Origin: Sphingobacteriales bacterium JAD_PAG50586_3
Lineage (GTDB): Bacteria; Bacteroidota; Bacteroidia; CAMBQF01
Direction: 5' to 3'
DNA: 64,000 nucleotides
Assembly (NCBI GenBank): GCA_023213195.1
Contig: CP096135.1
Coordinates: 3,654,842-3,718,841 of the forward strand
Shown here piece by piece: positions 19,093 through 28,515 of the stretch. The translations under genes and the position numbers were made by a program. Each line of letters starts with the position of its first letter. The stretch's first letter is position 1. Under the pieces are notes generated by a model that did no database searches, was not told the DNA's origin, and was given only the letters and a program-made list of their open reading frames with translations.

Positions 19093-20338
19093 CCCCTTAC
19101 AGTTCCAATAACCTTTCCGGTAAACTCTGCGCCTATATAGGGCGTATTTTTAGATTTAGAGCGGATATTGGCTTTCTCAAACGTAAACTTTTCAGTTGGA
19201 TTGAAAAGTGTCAGGTTGGCTTTAGCACCTTCTTCCAGTTGCGGTACTTCGCGGGCAAACAGCTTGCGTGGCTTTTCAGTAAGTATGGCAATCAGCTTAT
19301 CTAAACCAATTTTAGGGGCAACGTGGGTGTTAAGGGCGGCAAAGGCCACTTCAAAACCAATCATACCATAAGCGGCAAAGTCAAACTCTACGTCTTTGTG
19401 CTCTATATTTTCGGGGTTATGGTCGGCATTGACAATATCAATAGTGCCATCTTTTAAGCCATCTACCAGCGCATCAACATCGGCTTGGGTACGTAGTGGC
19501 GGCGATACTTTAAAGTTACTGTCGAAGCCTTTAAGGGCCTCATCCGTTTGAAACAGGTTGTAGAAGTTTACACCCGCTGTAATTTTTAATCCCGCAGCCT
19601 TAGCTTCGCGTATCAACTTAACAGAACCTTGGGTTGATATGGCTGTAAAATGAAGGGGGCGTTGTTGTATTCAGCCAGCTTTATATTGCGGGCTACCATC
19701 AGTTCTTCAGCTAAGGCAGGTATACCTTTAAGGCCAAGGGCTGTAGCTACTTCGCCCTCATTTACCATACCACCCGGGGCTACGGTTTTGTCGTAGGGAA
19801 GTACCATTATGGGGGCGTTTATTCCGCCTGCATATTGCAGGGCACGGCTTAAAGCACCGGCATCGGCAATGGGCTTTTTAGCATCGGAAAAAGCAAGGGC
19901 GCCGGCTAATTGCATATCGTAAAGCTCGGCCAGGTCTTTGCCTTCGTTGGCTACAAATAGCGAACCTATAGGCCAAATCTCTACCGCTTTGTTGGCGCTT
20001 TTAGCAACTACATATTCAATTTCAGACTTGGTATGCAAGGCAGGCTGCGTTGTTGGTTGCACGCCTACAGCAGTATATCCGCCCATTTGCGCAGCAGCAG
20101 CACCGCTGGCCATATCTTCTTTATATTCAAAACCGGGGTCGGCAAAGTTGGCGGTGATATCGGCCCAACCTATCGACAGATGCAAACCGTCTGACTCTAT
20201 AATTTTATCGGCATCAACCGTTAAAGGGCTTTCGCTTACCCGGGCAATTATGCCATCTTCAATAAAAACATCAACTTTTTTCTTGTTAAACTTTGAACCT
20301 GCATTAACTACAGTGGCTTGCTTTATAAGAATCTTCAT
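19089..20338 (-). CDS. pyrC: Dihydroorotase-family protein lacking metal ligands, one frameshift
   Basis: Overall sequence fits Bacteroidota class I dihydroorotases (third/fourth steps of UMP synthesis): DPGFEYKEDM near residue 60, GGYTAVGVQP, the central GLKGIPALAEELMVAR, and a C-terminal FTGKVIGTVRG. The usual HxH after the SPGxxDxH strand is replaced (WADITANFADPG), and the later His positions read GVNFYN and NADHNPE, so the zinc site appears absent. It may be a non-catalytic partner of aspartate carbamoyltransferase or use another chemistry. One C missing from a C6 run near 19655 joins the two halves (about 417 residues). The start at 20338 begins MKILIKQA. Confidence 0.75.
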
Positions 20339-20499
20339 CGAGTTACCCTTGAAAAAAAGAATATTAGGTTGATTGACCAAAAATAGCACAAATTTTCCAT
20401 AAAACTTACCAATGTACACAAGCGGCTATGGCAAAAAAGGATTTGGTGTGCCGTTGCGCTAAGTTTGTATCAAGAGTTTAACCCAACCCTTACCCCGTT

Positions 20500-20649
20500 A
20501 TGAAAACAATTACTAACCACACTTTTGAGGTGTCAGATAAGTTGGTAGGTGCCGCCGTAGTTGGCACCGCTTACCTGATGTACAAAGGCCAGGTTGCCTA
20601 TTTTACCCTTACCTACCTAGGCGACCGTTACATGAAATACTTTATGTAG
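20500..20649 (+). CDS. Small hypothetical protein, 49 residues
   Basis: An ATG-initiated frame with a central Ala/Gly/Val-rich hydrophobic stretch (LVGAAVVGTAYLMY) and aromatic C-terminus. It may span or bind the membrane. It lies in an otherwise empty 380-bp gap before the next gene, on the same strand. Not recognised; could be a non-coding coincidence. Confidence 0.35.
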   Translation: MKTITNHTFEVSDKLVGAAVVGTAYLMYKGQVAYFTLTYLGDRYMKYFM

Positions 20650-20724
20650 CAGCCTACCACTACCCCACCCGCTAACCCAACCGGTTTACCCATTTAATGT
20701 AGTTAACCTAAAAACAAAATAGTT

Positions 20725-21018
20725 ATGAGTGATGGACAGGCGCAAGCTAAACGTGTAGAAAAAGAAGAACTAAAAGATTTTGTTCCGGCTAAAAAAGTAA
20801 CAACACTAAGCCCGGCAGAGCGCAAACAAAGGGTAGAAAACTTGAAAAAAGCCATGGTGCTTGGCAACAGCTACAAAAGTAAATGCACATTGGTAATAGA
20901 AGATGCCGAAGGCCTTAAGAATGTGGAAACTACCATTTGGATGGCTAATGAGTTGCATATAGTACTAAAAGGCGGTATTGTTATACCCATAAGCAGCATA
21001 CGCGATGTGCTTATATAA
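20725..21018 (+). CDS. Hypothetical protein, 97 residues
   Basis: The N-terminal half is charged and likely helical (Lys/Glu/Arg-rich, LSPAERKQRVENLKKAM); the C-terminal half reads as four short strands ending VLKGGIVIPISSIRDVLI, similar in pattern to small barrel folds. No signal peptide, so cytoplasmic. No family recognised. The frame is intact and stands alone. Confidence 0.55.
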   Translation: MSDGQAQAKRVEKEELKDFVPAKKVTTLSPAERKQRVENLKKAMVLGNSYKSKCTLVIEDAEGLKNVETTIWMANELHIVLKGGIVIPISSIRDVLI

Positions 21019-21155
21019 ATTTAACTAACTCATTTTCAATATCTTAATTATACGTATATTAAATTAATTGAAGCTTAGAGTAACATTTGCATGGCATTTG
21101 TTGTCTTATTGGTAGAAATTTATAATATTTGTATAAACATAGACTTTTACTAAAA

Positions 21156-21851
21156 ATGAAAAAATTCGTCTTATTGTTAACCATGGCCTTTATTAGCAGC
21201 CTTGCTTTTGGCCAGAGTTTATCTTTAAATAAGCATAGTGCAACAGTATCTGGTACGCCATACGATGAAGTTATAGAAGATGATGTAGTGGTTACAAACC
21301 TAACCAACTCTCCTATAAACGTTAAAGTGCGCCGACAAATTATAAACTCACTACAAGCTGCAGACAATTGGTTTTGCTGGGATTTGTGTTACGAGCCAAC
21401 CGTTGCTACATCTGTAGGTCTTATAACCATACCTGCTTTAGGAGATACCGGCATATTCAGCGGCCACGTTAATAACAATGGCGCAGAGGGTAACTCTGTA
21501 ATTAAATACTGTTTTTATAACGAAAGCAATATTGCAGACTCTACTTGTATGGAAATAGCGTACGTTATTACACCTACCAGTGTTGCCGATGCTGCTGCTA
21601 TTAAATTTAGCAACCCATACCCAAACCCTGCTAACGACAATGTTACATTTAACTACACCTTGGCTAACACCAACAAGGCTACCGTAAAAATTTACAATAT
21701 GCTTGGCGCCTTGGTTAAAACCAACACCATTACCGATAGTACCGGTAAGCTAACCATTAACACTTCAGACCTTCGTCCGGGCCTTTACCTGTACGACCTG
21801 CAAGTGAGTGGCAAGTCTATGAAAACCGGTAAGTTTACCGTTACCCAGTAA
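21156..21851 (+). CDS. Secreted T9SS type A sorting-domain protein
   Basis: A 231-residue protein. Signal peptide residues 1-20 (cut after AFGQ). The middle is an immunoglobulin-like beta domain with two closely spaced Cys (FCWDLC). The last ~80 residues are a T9SS type A domain: YPNPANDNVTFNY, VKIYNMLGALVK, LRPGLYLYDL and a terminal KTGKFTVTQ. It is therefore exported through the T9SS and cell-surface bound or released. Start at 21156 because it opens the signal peptide. Terminated by the hairpin at 21870. Confidence 0.8.
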   Translation: MKKFVLLLTMAFISSLAFGQSLSLNKHSATVSGTPYDEVIEDDVVVTNLTNSPINVKVRRQIINSLQAADNWFCWDLCYEPTVATSVGLITIPALGDTGIFSGHVNNNGAEGNSVIKYCFYNESNIADSTCMEIAYVITPTSVADAAAIKFSNPYPNPANDNVTFNYTLANTNKATVKIYNMLGALVKTNTITDSTGKLTINTSDLRPGLYLYDLQVSGKSMKTGKFTVTQ

Positions 21852-21869
21852 TCTCACTATTAGTATATA

Positions 21870-21911
21870 GAAAATCCCCCGATGCTGCGAAGTATCGGGG
21901 GATTTTTGTTT
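21870..21911. terminator. Bidirectional terminator between convergent genes
   Basis: AAAATCCCCCGAT pairs with ATCGGGGGATTTTT around a short loop, between the T9SS gene and the sirtuin gene; A and T runs flank both sides. Confidence 0.8.
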
Positions 21912-21956
21912 TACCTCACCCCTAAATCCCCCTCTCCTAAAGGAGTGAGGGGGACT
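21912..21956. repeat. REP-like element overlapping the sirtuin 3' end
   Basis: CCCCCTCTCC-TAAA-GGAGTGAGGGGG forms a long C/G-rich hairpin preceded by CCTCACCCCTAAAT. The sirtuin stop codon lies inside it, so the element supplies about the last five codons (SPSLL) of that gene. Confidence 0.6.
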
Positions 21957-22638
21957 TTAATAAAGCATCTACCACCTGCGGCACGCCAATACCGGCCTTT
22001 TCTTTAACTACCGTTAAATTGAATACACCGGCTACCTCATCAGCGTTAGGGTCTATAAGGTATTTAGGAATATCGGCAGCGGCAAAATGTAGTAAACCTG
22101 CTGCTGGGTATACCTGTAGCGATGTGCCTATAACCATAAATATATCAGCCATTTCGGCAATTCGGGTAGCCTCTTCTATTGCAGGAACAGCCTCTCCAAA
22201 CCATACGATATGCGGGCGCAATTGGCTACCTTTTTCGCACTTATCGCCGATGGCAATTTGCCTGTCGCCCACCTCATAAACAAGATTAGGGTCTACCGTG
22301 CTGCGCACCTTGCTAAGCTCGCCATGCAGGTGCAATACCTTAGTTGAACCTGCACGTTCATGCAGGTTATCTACGTTTTGGGTTATGATATGTACATCAA
22401 ACTTTTCTTCTAAACGTACAAGTGCTTTGTGGCCCTCATTAGGGGCAACCTCTGCGGCTTGTTTACGGCGCATATTATAAAAGCGGTTTACTAGCTCTTT
22501 ATCGCGCAGCCAGCCCTCGGGTGTAGCTACATCTTCTATGCGGTGCTGTTCCCAAAGGCCGCCGCTGTCTCTAAAGGTTGCGATGCCACTTTCAGCGCTA
22601 ATGCCTGCACCTGTTAATACTACAATGCGGGGTTTCAT
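21937..22638 (-). CDS. cobB: NAD-dependent protein deacylase of the Sir2 family
   Basis: Rossmann motif GAGISAESGIATFRD, then TQNVDNLHERAG and HLHGEL, give the NAD and catalytic His signature. The class III residues (W-xx-HR after the GLWEQ segment) match CobB-type deacetylase/desuccinylase enzymes. The four zinc Cys are not present; only a lone CEKG remains, as in compact sirtuins. 233 residues, intact. The C-terminal few residues derive from a REP-like repeat. Confidence 0.88.
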   Translation of the reverse strand: MKPRIVVLTGAGISAESGIATFRDSGGLWEQHRIEDVATPEGWLRDKELVNRFYNMRRKQAAEVAPNEGHKALVRLEEKFDVHIITQNVDNLHERAGSTKVLHLHGELSKVRSTVDPNLVYEVGDRQIAIGDKCEKGSQLRPHIVWFGEAVPAIEEATRIAEMADIFMVIGTSLQVYPAAGLLHFAAADIPKYLIDPNADEVAGVFNLTVVKEKAGIGVPQVVDALLKSPSLL

Positions 22639-22655
22639 ATAAATTTAATTTTGTG

Positions 22656-22742
22656 ACCCCTATCCTAAATCCTTTCCCCTTAAAGGGAAAGGACTTTTTA
22701 ACCCCTCTCCCTTACAGGGGAGAGGGCCGGGGTGAGGGGTTT
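22656..22742. repeat. Two REP-like hairpins upstream of cobB
   Basis: CCTTTCCCCTTAAAGGGAAAGG and CCCTCTCCCTTACAGGGGAGAGGG are adjacent hairpins with CCTAAAT and GGTGAGGGG flanks. They separate cobB from the small secreted gene and match the C-rich stem family found elsewhere in the window. Confidence 0.65.
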
Positions 22743-22749
22743 AATGCGG

Positions 22750-23282
22750 TTATTGCATAAACTTAATGCTGCCGATGGCGGCATTAAATGCCCTCAGGTT
22801 TTTGGGGTAACCGGCTTCGGTATCTATTATAGAGATGATATTGACACTGTACAAGCCACTATCAAAGAAAAAGGTTACCAGGTGGTTGGTAACACCGTCT
22901 TTAGGCAAGGTGTATTCCAGCTTATAAAGCTTATGGTTATCTATTATTACCTCATCAACCTTACCAATTTGTTTATAGCCTGTAGTCATGGCCGGAAACT
23001 CTTTGGCAAAGAACATGCACAGGGTTTTAGCATCAACCACAGTGGTATCTATAAAAGTGGTTTTAAGGTTTAGCGGGGGAAGAATGCCAAGGCCGGTTGT
23101 AAACTAACGGTATCGCCTAAAAAAGTGCAGGTATATTCGCCTGAAATGGTGTCGGTTTTTTCTTTTTTAATCCAACCCGCAGGTGGCTCTAATGATAAAT
23201 AACATTTGGCCAAAGTTTGGCGCTGGGCAAACAATGCCGCAGAAATAAAAAGGAAAAGGCTTACGGTGATTATCTTTTTCAT
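22750..23282 (-). CDS. Small secreted protein, one frameshift
   Basis: A signal peptide (MKKIITVSLFLFISAALFAQ) is followed by a ~155-residue domain with an early PPAGW and a C-terminal FDSGLYSVNIISIID strand. Two frames meet near 23060; together they give a single domain of about 178 residues. No family can be named. Start at 23282, the ATG at the signal peptide; an upstream ATG would add eight residues. Confidence 0.5.
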
Positions 23283-23347
23283 ACCTACAAAAATACAAAT
23301 TATCAACTACCTGTTACCCATAGTAAGTTATGCGCTAAATTGCAGGC

Positions 23348-23938
23348 ATGATAGCCCACCTTAACGGAACAGTAACAGAGAAAACCCCAACCCATGTAGT
23401 TATAGACTGCGCCGGTGTTGGATATTTAGCCAACATATCGCTTACCACATACTCTAAAATAGGCAATGTAAACCAACAGGCACGCCTGCTTATACATGCT
23501 GTTTACCGCGAAGACGCACAACTGCTTTTTGGATTTGCCGAACCTGCAGAACGCGAGATGTTCCGTTACCTGATATCCGTATCGGGTGTGGGTGGAAATA
23601 CTGCCTTACTTATGCTATCGGCACTTACGGTAGCTGATATTGAAGCTGCCATTGCAACCGCCAACCTATCCTTACTTAAAGGTGTTAAAGGCATTGGCGA
23701 GAAAACCGCCCAACGTATTATTGTTGATTTGAGGGGCAAGGTTACTAAAGGGTCTGCCGGTATGCCGGGCAATTTGCTTACAGGCGTACACCGAGAACGA
23801 GACGAAGCTATTACCGCCCTTATATCGTTAGGCTTTAATAAAGCATCGGTAGAAAAGGCTGTAGATGGTATAATACGCAAGCAAGGCGATGCACTAACTG
23901 TGGAGCAGATAATAAAAGAAGGATTGAAGGTGTTGTAG
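23348..23938 (+). CDS. ruvA: Holliday junction branch migration protein RuvA
   Basis: RuvA binds Holliday junctions and loads the RuvB motor. The 196-residue protein has the OB-fold domain I (MIAHLNGTVTEK), the two helix-hairpin-helix motifs (ISVSGVGGNTALLML and GVKGIGEKTAQRIIVDL) and the C-terminal RuvB-contact domain (ALISLGFNKASVEKAV). Intact and of normal length. ruvB is not adjacent. Confidence 0.96.
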   Translation: MIAHLNGTVTEKTPTHVVIDCAGVGYLANISLTTYSKIGNVNQQARLLIHAVYREDAQLLFGFAEPAEREMFRYLISVSGVGGNTALLMLSALTVADIEAAIATANLSLLKGVKGIGEKTAQRIIVDLRGKVTKGSAGMPGNLLTGVHRERDEAITALISLGFNKASVEKAVDGIIRKQGDALTVEQIIKEGLKVL

Positions 23939-23948
23939 CGTATAGCGT

Positions 23949-23993
23949 AACCCACCCTGTCTGAAGCAAGCTTCAGCCCCCTCCAAGGAGGGG
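23949..23993. repeat. REP-like double-hairpin element
   Basis: Two hairpins in the family order: CTGAAGC-AA-GCTTCAG (7 bp), then CCCCTCC-AA-GGAGGGG (7 bp), with a CACCCTGT lead-in. Located just after ruvA and before its terminator. Confidence 0.7.
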
Positions 23994-24012
23994 ATATAAA
24001 AACTAAGAAAGT

Positions 24013-24047
24013 AAAATCCCCGCCCTATGTAAGGAGCGGGGATTTTA
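24013..24047. terminator. Bidirectional terminator between ruvA and the PBP gene
   Basis: AAAATCCCCGC/GCGGGGATTTT forms an 11-bp stem with a 12-nt loop between convergent genes. Confidence 0.75.
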
Positions 24048-24077
24048 GTTATTGAATTTCAACTACCTAATGGTGAG

Positions 24078-24099
24078 ATTCCCGCCTACGCGGGAATGA
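24078..24099. repeat. Short CCCGCCTACGCGGG hairpin repeat
   Basis: GATTCCCGCCTACGCGGGAATG is a short palindromic repeat seen in many bacterial genomes; here it lies 8 nt beyond the PBP stop codon. Confidence 0.5.
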
Positions 24100-24106
24100 C
24101 ATGTAG

Positions 24107-26417
24107 CTATTTCTTAGCACGCTGTGCGGGTTTGGGCTTAACAATGTAGTTTACGCCACCATCGCCGCCGCCCTCATTAAAATTAACTTTGGCCGGATCG
24201 TCGCCACTCTGGTTGTATTTACCACAATCGGTTTCTATGGTTAGCTCGCCTTTGGGACGCTCAAAATCTCCTTTCGATATTTTAAGGGTATTATCGGCAT
24301 ATACCTTTTTCATGTACAATGCCCAAATAGGTAGCGCCATGCTGGCACCCTGACCTAAAGCGGTAGAACGGAAGTGGGCTGCACGGTCGTCGCAACCTAC
24401 CCAGGCACCCGATACTAAATCGGGCGTTATGCCCATAAACCAACCATCAGAGTTGTTTTGTGTAGTGCCTGTTTTACCTGCAATAGGGTATGGTATTTTA
24501 TATGTACCGCGCAAGCGCTGCCCTGTACCCATTTCTACTACGCCTTTCATTAACGATACAATAAGGTAGGCTGTTTCCTCGCTCATAGCCTCGTTACGCT
24601 TGGGCTTAAACTCGGCCAATACGTTGCCATACTTATCTTCTATACGGGTAATGTATATGGGTTCTGTCCACGTGCCCTTATTGGCAAAGGTGGAGTTGGC
24701 CCCTACCATTTCATACACTGTTAAATCGGCAGTGCCAAGTGCTAACGATGGGTAATGCGGCAGGTAGCCTGTAATACCCACTTTGCGGGCAAAGTCTATA
24801 ACCTTGCTAACACCAAATTTTAGAATAAGGAAAGCTGATACTTTATTGATTGAATAAGCCAGCGCTTCTTTAAGGCTTACCATTTGGCCATCTTTATGCT
24901 TACCAGAGTTTTGTGGTACCCACACCTTATCGCCATCGGGCACGCTAATGGTTACGTTAGGTGCCATATAGCATGGCGAAAGGCCACTTTGCATAGCCAC
25001 ACCGTAAACAAAGGGTTTAAAGGTAGAACCCACCTGACGTTTAGAAACCTTTACGTGGTCGTACTTAAAGTAATAGTGGTTTATGCCACCCACCCAAGCA
25101 CGTACGTAACCTGTTTGTGGCTCCATAGACATAAAGCCCGTTTGCAGGAATGATTTATGGTAGCGTATAGAATCCCAAGGGCTCATGGTAACAACGCTAT
25201 CGCCATTCCATGTAAATATTTTCATTTTGATAGGCGTTTTAAATGCCTTTTCAATAGCCTTATCGTCGGCGCCGGCCTTCTTCATTAGTCGGTAACGGTC
25301 GCTATTGCGCATAGAAGAGCGCAGAATAGCGTTTATCTGTTTATCGTCAATATCATCAAAAGGGGCATTTTTAAAGCCTTTCCAATGGGCAAAAAACTCT
25401 TTTTGGAGTTTTTTCAAATGCTCTTTAACAGCCTGCTCAGCATAGTTTTGCATGCGAGAGTTTATAGTAGTGTAGACCTTTAACCCATCTTTATAGAGGT
25501 TATAAGTAGTACCATCGGGCTTTTTATTCTCCCTGCACCATTTCTCTAAATCATCGCGCAGGTACTCCCTAAAATAGGGGGCCATACCCGAGTTTTGACT
25601 CTCTACAGAATACTTTAAGGTTATAGGCATCGCCTTTAGCGAATCATACTGCGCCTGTGTGAGGTACTTATTCCGCTTCATCTGGTAGAGCACAGTGTTA
25701 CGACGCCTCATTGCATTTTCAGGGTTTACTTTAGGGTTATAAGTAGTTGGTGCTTTTAGCATACCTACTAACATGGCGGCCTCTTGTAGGTTCAGCGAGT
25801 CGGGTGTAGTACCAAAGTAGGTATTGGATGCAGAGCGTATGCCGTAGGCATTGCTACCAAATTCTACTGTATTAAAGTAAAGGGCTATAATTTCTTCTTT
25901 GGTATAGCTTTTTCCAGCTTAACGGCGGTAATCCACTCTTTAACCTTGCTAACCGCTAGTCCCGATTTAGATTTGGCAGCCGTACTATCGCGCTTAAACA
26001 GGTTTTTAGCCAACTGCTGCGTAATGGTACTACCACCGCCGCCGCCTTCATCGCCGGTAAGCACGGTGCGGAAAAGTACGCGCACAAGGGCTTCTAAGTC
26101 TACACCTGAGTGTTCAAAGAAACGCTCATCTTCAGTAGAAATAAGGGCGTTTACCAGATTAGGCGAAAGCTGCTCGTACTTTACGTTAGAGCGGTTTTCT
26201 ATAAAATATTTGCCCAGTAGCTTTTGGTCGGCAGTATAAACTTCCGATGCTAAAACGCTGCGTGGGTTTTCCAGTTCTTCAAAACTAGGAAGGCGTCCAA
26301 ATGCGCCAAAGTAAACCAGTATAATTAGGAAGCCTAATATGAATAGCGGGGTGAAGCTAACTAGCCAAATCCACTTAATGTACTTCCAATACGAAACCTT
26401 CTTTTTTGTGCCGACAT
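24107..26417 (-). CDS. mrcA: Bifunctional penicillin-binding protein 1A, two frameshifts
   Basis: Polymerises and cross-links peptidoglycan at the inner membrane. A transmembrane anchor (residues 12-35) is followed by the GT51 glycosyltransferase motifs EDERFFEHSGVD and GSTITQQLAKNLF, then the transpeptidase motifs SxxK (STFKPF), SxN (YSINKV) and KTG (GKTGTTQNNSDGWF). Shifts near 26403 (A6 for A7) and 25915 (A5 for A6) are both homopolymer losses; the corrected length is about 770 residues, normal for the family. Start at 26417 is the ATG after a consensus promoter; it is divergent from the SGNH gene. Confidence 0.9.
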
Positions 26418-26423
26418 GTTTGG

Positions 26424-26465
26424 TTGGTTACAGCAAAGTTACGATTAACTTTGAACCGTATTCAA
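26424..26465. promoter_or_regulatory. Overlapping divergent promoters
   Basis: Minus strand: TTG at 26463-26465, 21-nt spacer, TAACTTTG (26434-26441), for the PBP gene. Plus strand: TTG at 26424-26426, 19-nt spacer, TAACTTTG (26446-26453), for the SGNH gene. The two -7 boxes are 4 nt apart, so initiation is probably mutually exclusive. Confidence 0.65.
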
Positions 26466-26481
26466 CGTAGTAATAAGCGCT

Positions 26482-27699
26482 TTGGTTTCTAAAAATAACA
26501 TAGGTAAACACCTCATATTCATAACAATACTCTCTTTTGGCACACTGCTTTGCTTTGTTTCGGGGCTATTACAGCCCAAAGAGCTTTTATCCACAATATG
26601 CCTGTTGATTGTTTTATGGGTGTTGCGCAACGCCATAAAAAGACATAAAAAACTGTTTACCAACGTATTACTAAGCTTATTTGCAGTGTGGATAATGGCA
26701 TCGGTTATAGACATTGGGTACCATTTGTACCTTATTTACGCCCCAAAGCCACCGGGAGAGCGTATTGAGGGCGATGTAGAAACCATTTTTAAGTACCGCC
26801 CCAACCAGGTTATTTATGATAGTGCCCGCTATGGCGATTTGGCCGAAATGGGCAGGTTGACAGATGAATACCCGCAGACACGGAAGATAATTTGCCAGAT
26901 AGATGAACTAGGCTACCGCAACCCCATAGGACAAAAGGATAAAAAGAATAAGGTGCTACTTATTGGCGACTCGTTTGGATTTGGGGCTATGACCGATGGA
27001 GAGAATATTGCCGACTACCTGCGCAAAGACGGGTTGGAGACCTACAACCTAAGTCTGCCCGGCTATGGCCCCTAGCAAGAGTTTTATACGTTACGGCAAG
27101 AAGTTGATAAAATTAATAAGGCCGATACCTGCACCGTTGTATGGCTGCTGTTTACAGGCAACGATTTAGCAGGAAGGTTTGATAGTGTAAATGTGGCAGA
27201 TAGGCGAACAAACTGGCGTGACGATTTTTATAGTTTCAGAAAGAAATCGCCGATGCGGAATTTATTTTTAGAGATAGTGAACCCAAAGATGTTGGCTGAT
27301 AAGGGTGTGTTTGAAAAGGATGGAAGGTTGTTTTATGAACCTTATTTGAAGGAGGAAGAAAGTGACAAACTTAGAAATTCAAAAGCATTTTTCGGTGTAA
27401 TAGACAAAGGGATTTCATTATCAAAAACCAAAAAGCTAAATATGAGAATTGCACTGGTACAGTCCAAAGAAAGCTTTTTAAGTAATAATGGATTACAACA
27501 TTTAATACGAATGTGGACGGCTCTATGCTATAATGTTGAAGACAGAAGAATGGTAATACAGCCTGGTAATTTATTGTTTGACTATACGGAAGGAAGGGCT
27601 TTGCATTTGGAAGATTATTTAGTTAACGATTCACATCTAAATTCCTCAGGAAACATAATAATAGCCAATACAATAAAAGCAGATTTTTCAAGGAAATAA
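26482..27699 (+). CDS. Membrane-anchored SGNH/GDSL hydrolase-like protein, in-frame TAG
   Basis: Three hydrophobic helices (about residues 8-30, 35-52, 58-85) precede a periplasmic SGNH domain with block I LLIGDSFGFG and block V DSHLN (Asp-x-x-His pair written D-S-H). Such enzymes often esterify or deacetylate polysaccharides. The frame is cut by TAG at 27073-27075; it lies in CCTAG and becomes TGG (Trp, GYGPWQ) if CCTGG is restored. The start is uncertain: TTG at 26482 is the first in-frame start after the promoter at 26424-26453, and no suitable ATG precedes the first helix. Confidence 0.68.
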
Positions 27700-27727
27700 A
27701 CCCTCCTGAATCAAATTAGATATAATT

Positions 27728-28185
27728 ATGGACAGATATTTTAACGTACGCGTTTACGGCTTATTAATTAAAGACGGGCACTTGCTGGTGTCTGACGAGT
27801 ATTGCAACGGCAGCTACATAACCAAGCTGCCCGGTGGCGGATTGGAGTTTGGCGAAGGTCCTGCCGAGTGCATTGCCCGGGAGTTTATGGAAGAAACCGG
27901 CCTTACTGTGAGGGTAGTGCGCCACTTTTACACAACCGATTTTTTGTGCTTTCGCAATTCAATAGCAAGGGGCAACTGATAAGTATATACTATGTGGTAG
28001 AAACAGATGATGATACTTCTGCCCTATCCACGGTAAAAAATCAATTTGAGGGCCTGCCTGCGGTTGAGGATTCACAGTCGCTAAGATGGATGCCTTTAGA
28101 TACGCTGCATGAAGACAACCTAACTTTGCCGGTAGATAAGGTGGTAGCACGGATGTTTGCAGAGGAGTTAAACTCTAACTTATAA
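27728..28185 (+). CDS. Nudix hydrolase, one frameshift
   Basis: The Nudix box is complete (GGGLEFGEGPAE then REFMEETGL), binding divalent metal for cleavage of a nucleoside-diphosphate-linked substrate; the specific substrate is unknown. The frame breaks near 27945 in a T6 run; one added T gives a continuous 152-residue protein (TDFFVLSQF at the join). It starts 29 bases after the SGNH stop and may share its transcript. Confidence 0.8.
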
Positions 28186-28241
28186 TCTTATTGGCCTACT
28201 TATTTTATTATGGAAAAGAATTTATTTTTATTTATGTTGTC

Positions 28242-28290
28242 CTGTGCGGACAGCACTTACTTTCTTCCCGGCCGAAGAAAGTAAGCAAAG
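28242..28290. repeat. TTACTTT hairpin repeat, copy 1; no gene in 28186-28515
   Basis: TTACTTTCTTC-ccggcc-GAAGAAAGTAA is an 11-bp perfect hairpin followed by GCAAAGAAGG. Related hairpins lie at 57186-57213 and 59638-59668. The 330-bp gap around it holds an open frame of low complexity that does not look coding. Confidence 0.55.
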
Positions 28291-28515
28291 AAGGCCGTGC
28301 AAAATAATAGACCTTCATTTCTTCTCGCCCCGCCAGACAGCCGCACAAAACCACCTGCTCAAAGAAATTTCAGGTCCGCACTTAATTTTGCACAAAAATA
28401 CCCACGCACAAATGAGTGTCTTATTTAATCAAGTGTTGTTTCTGTATAGTTTAATTGTAGTATTGTTCGCATTTCTTTTATCCTTAAATTGCAGTTATAT
28501 TTATAATTATACTTT

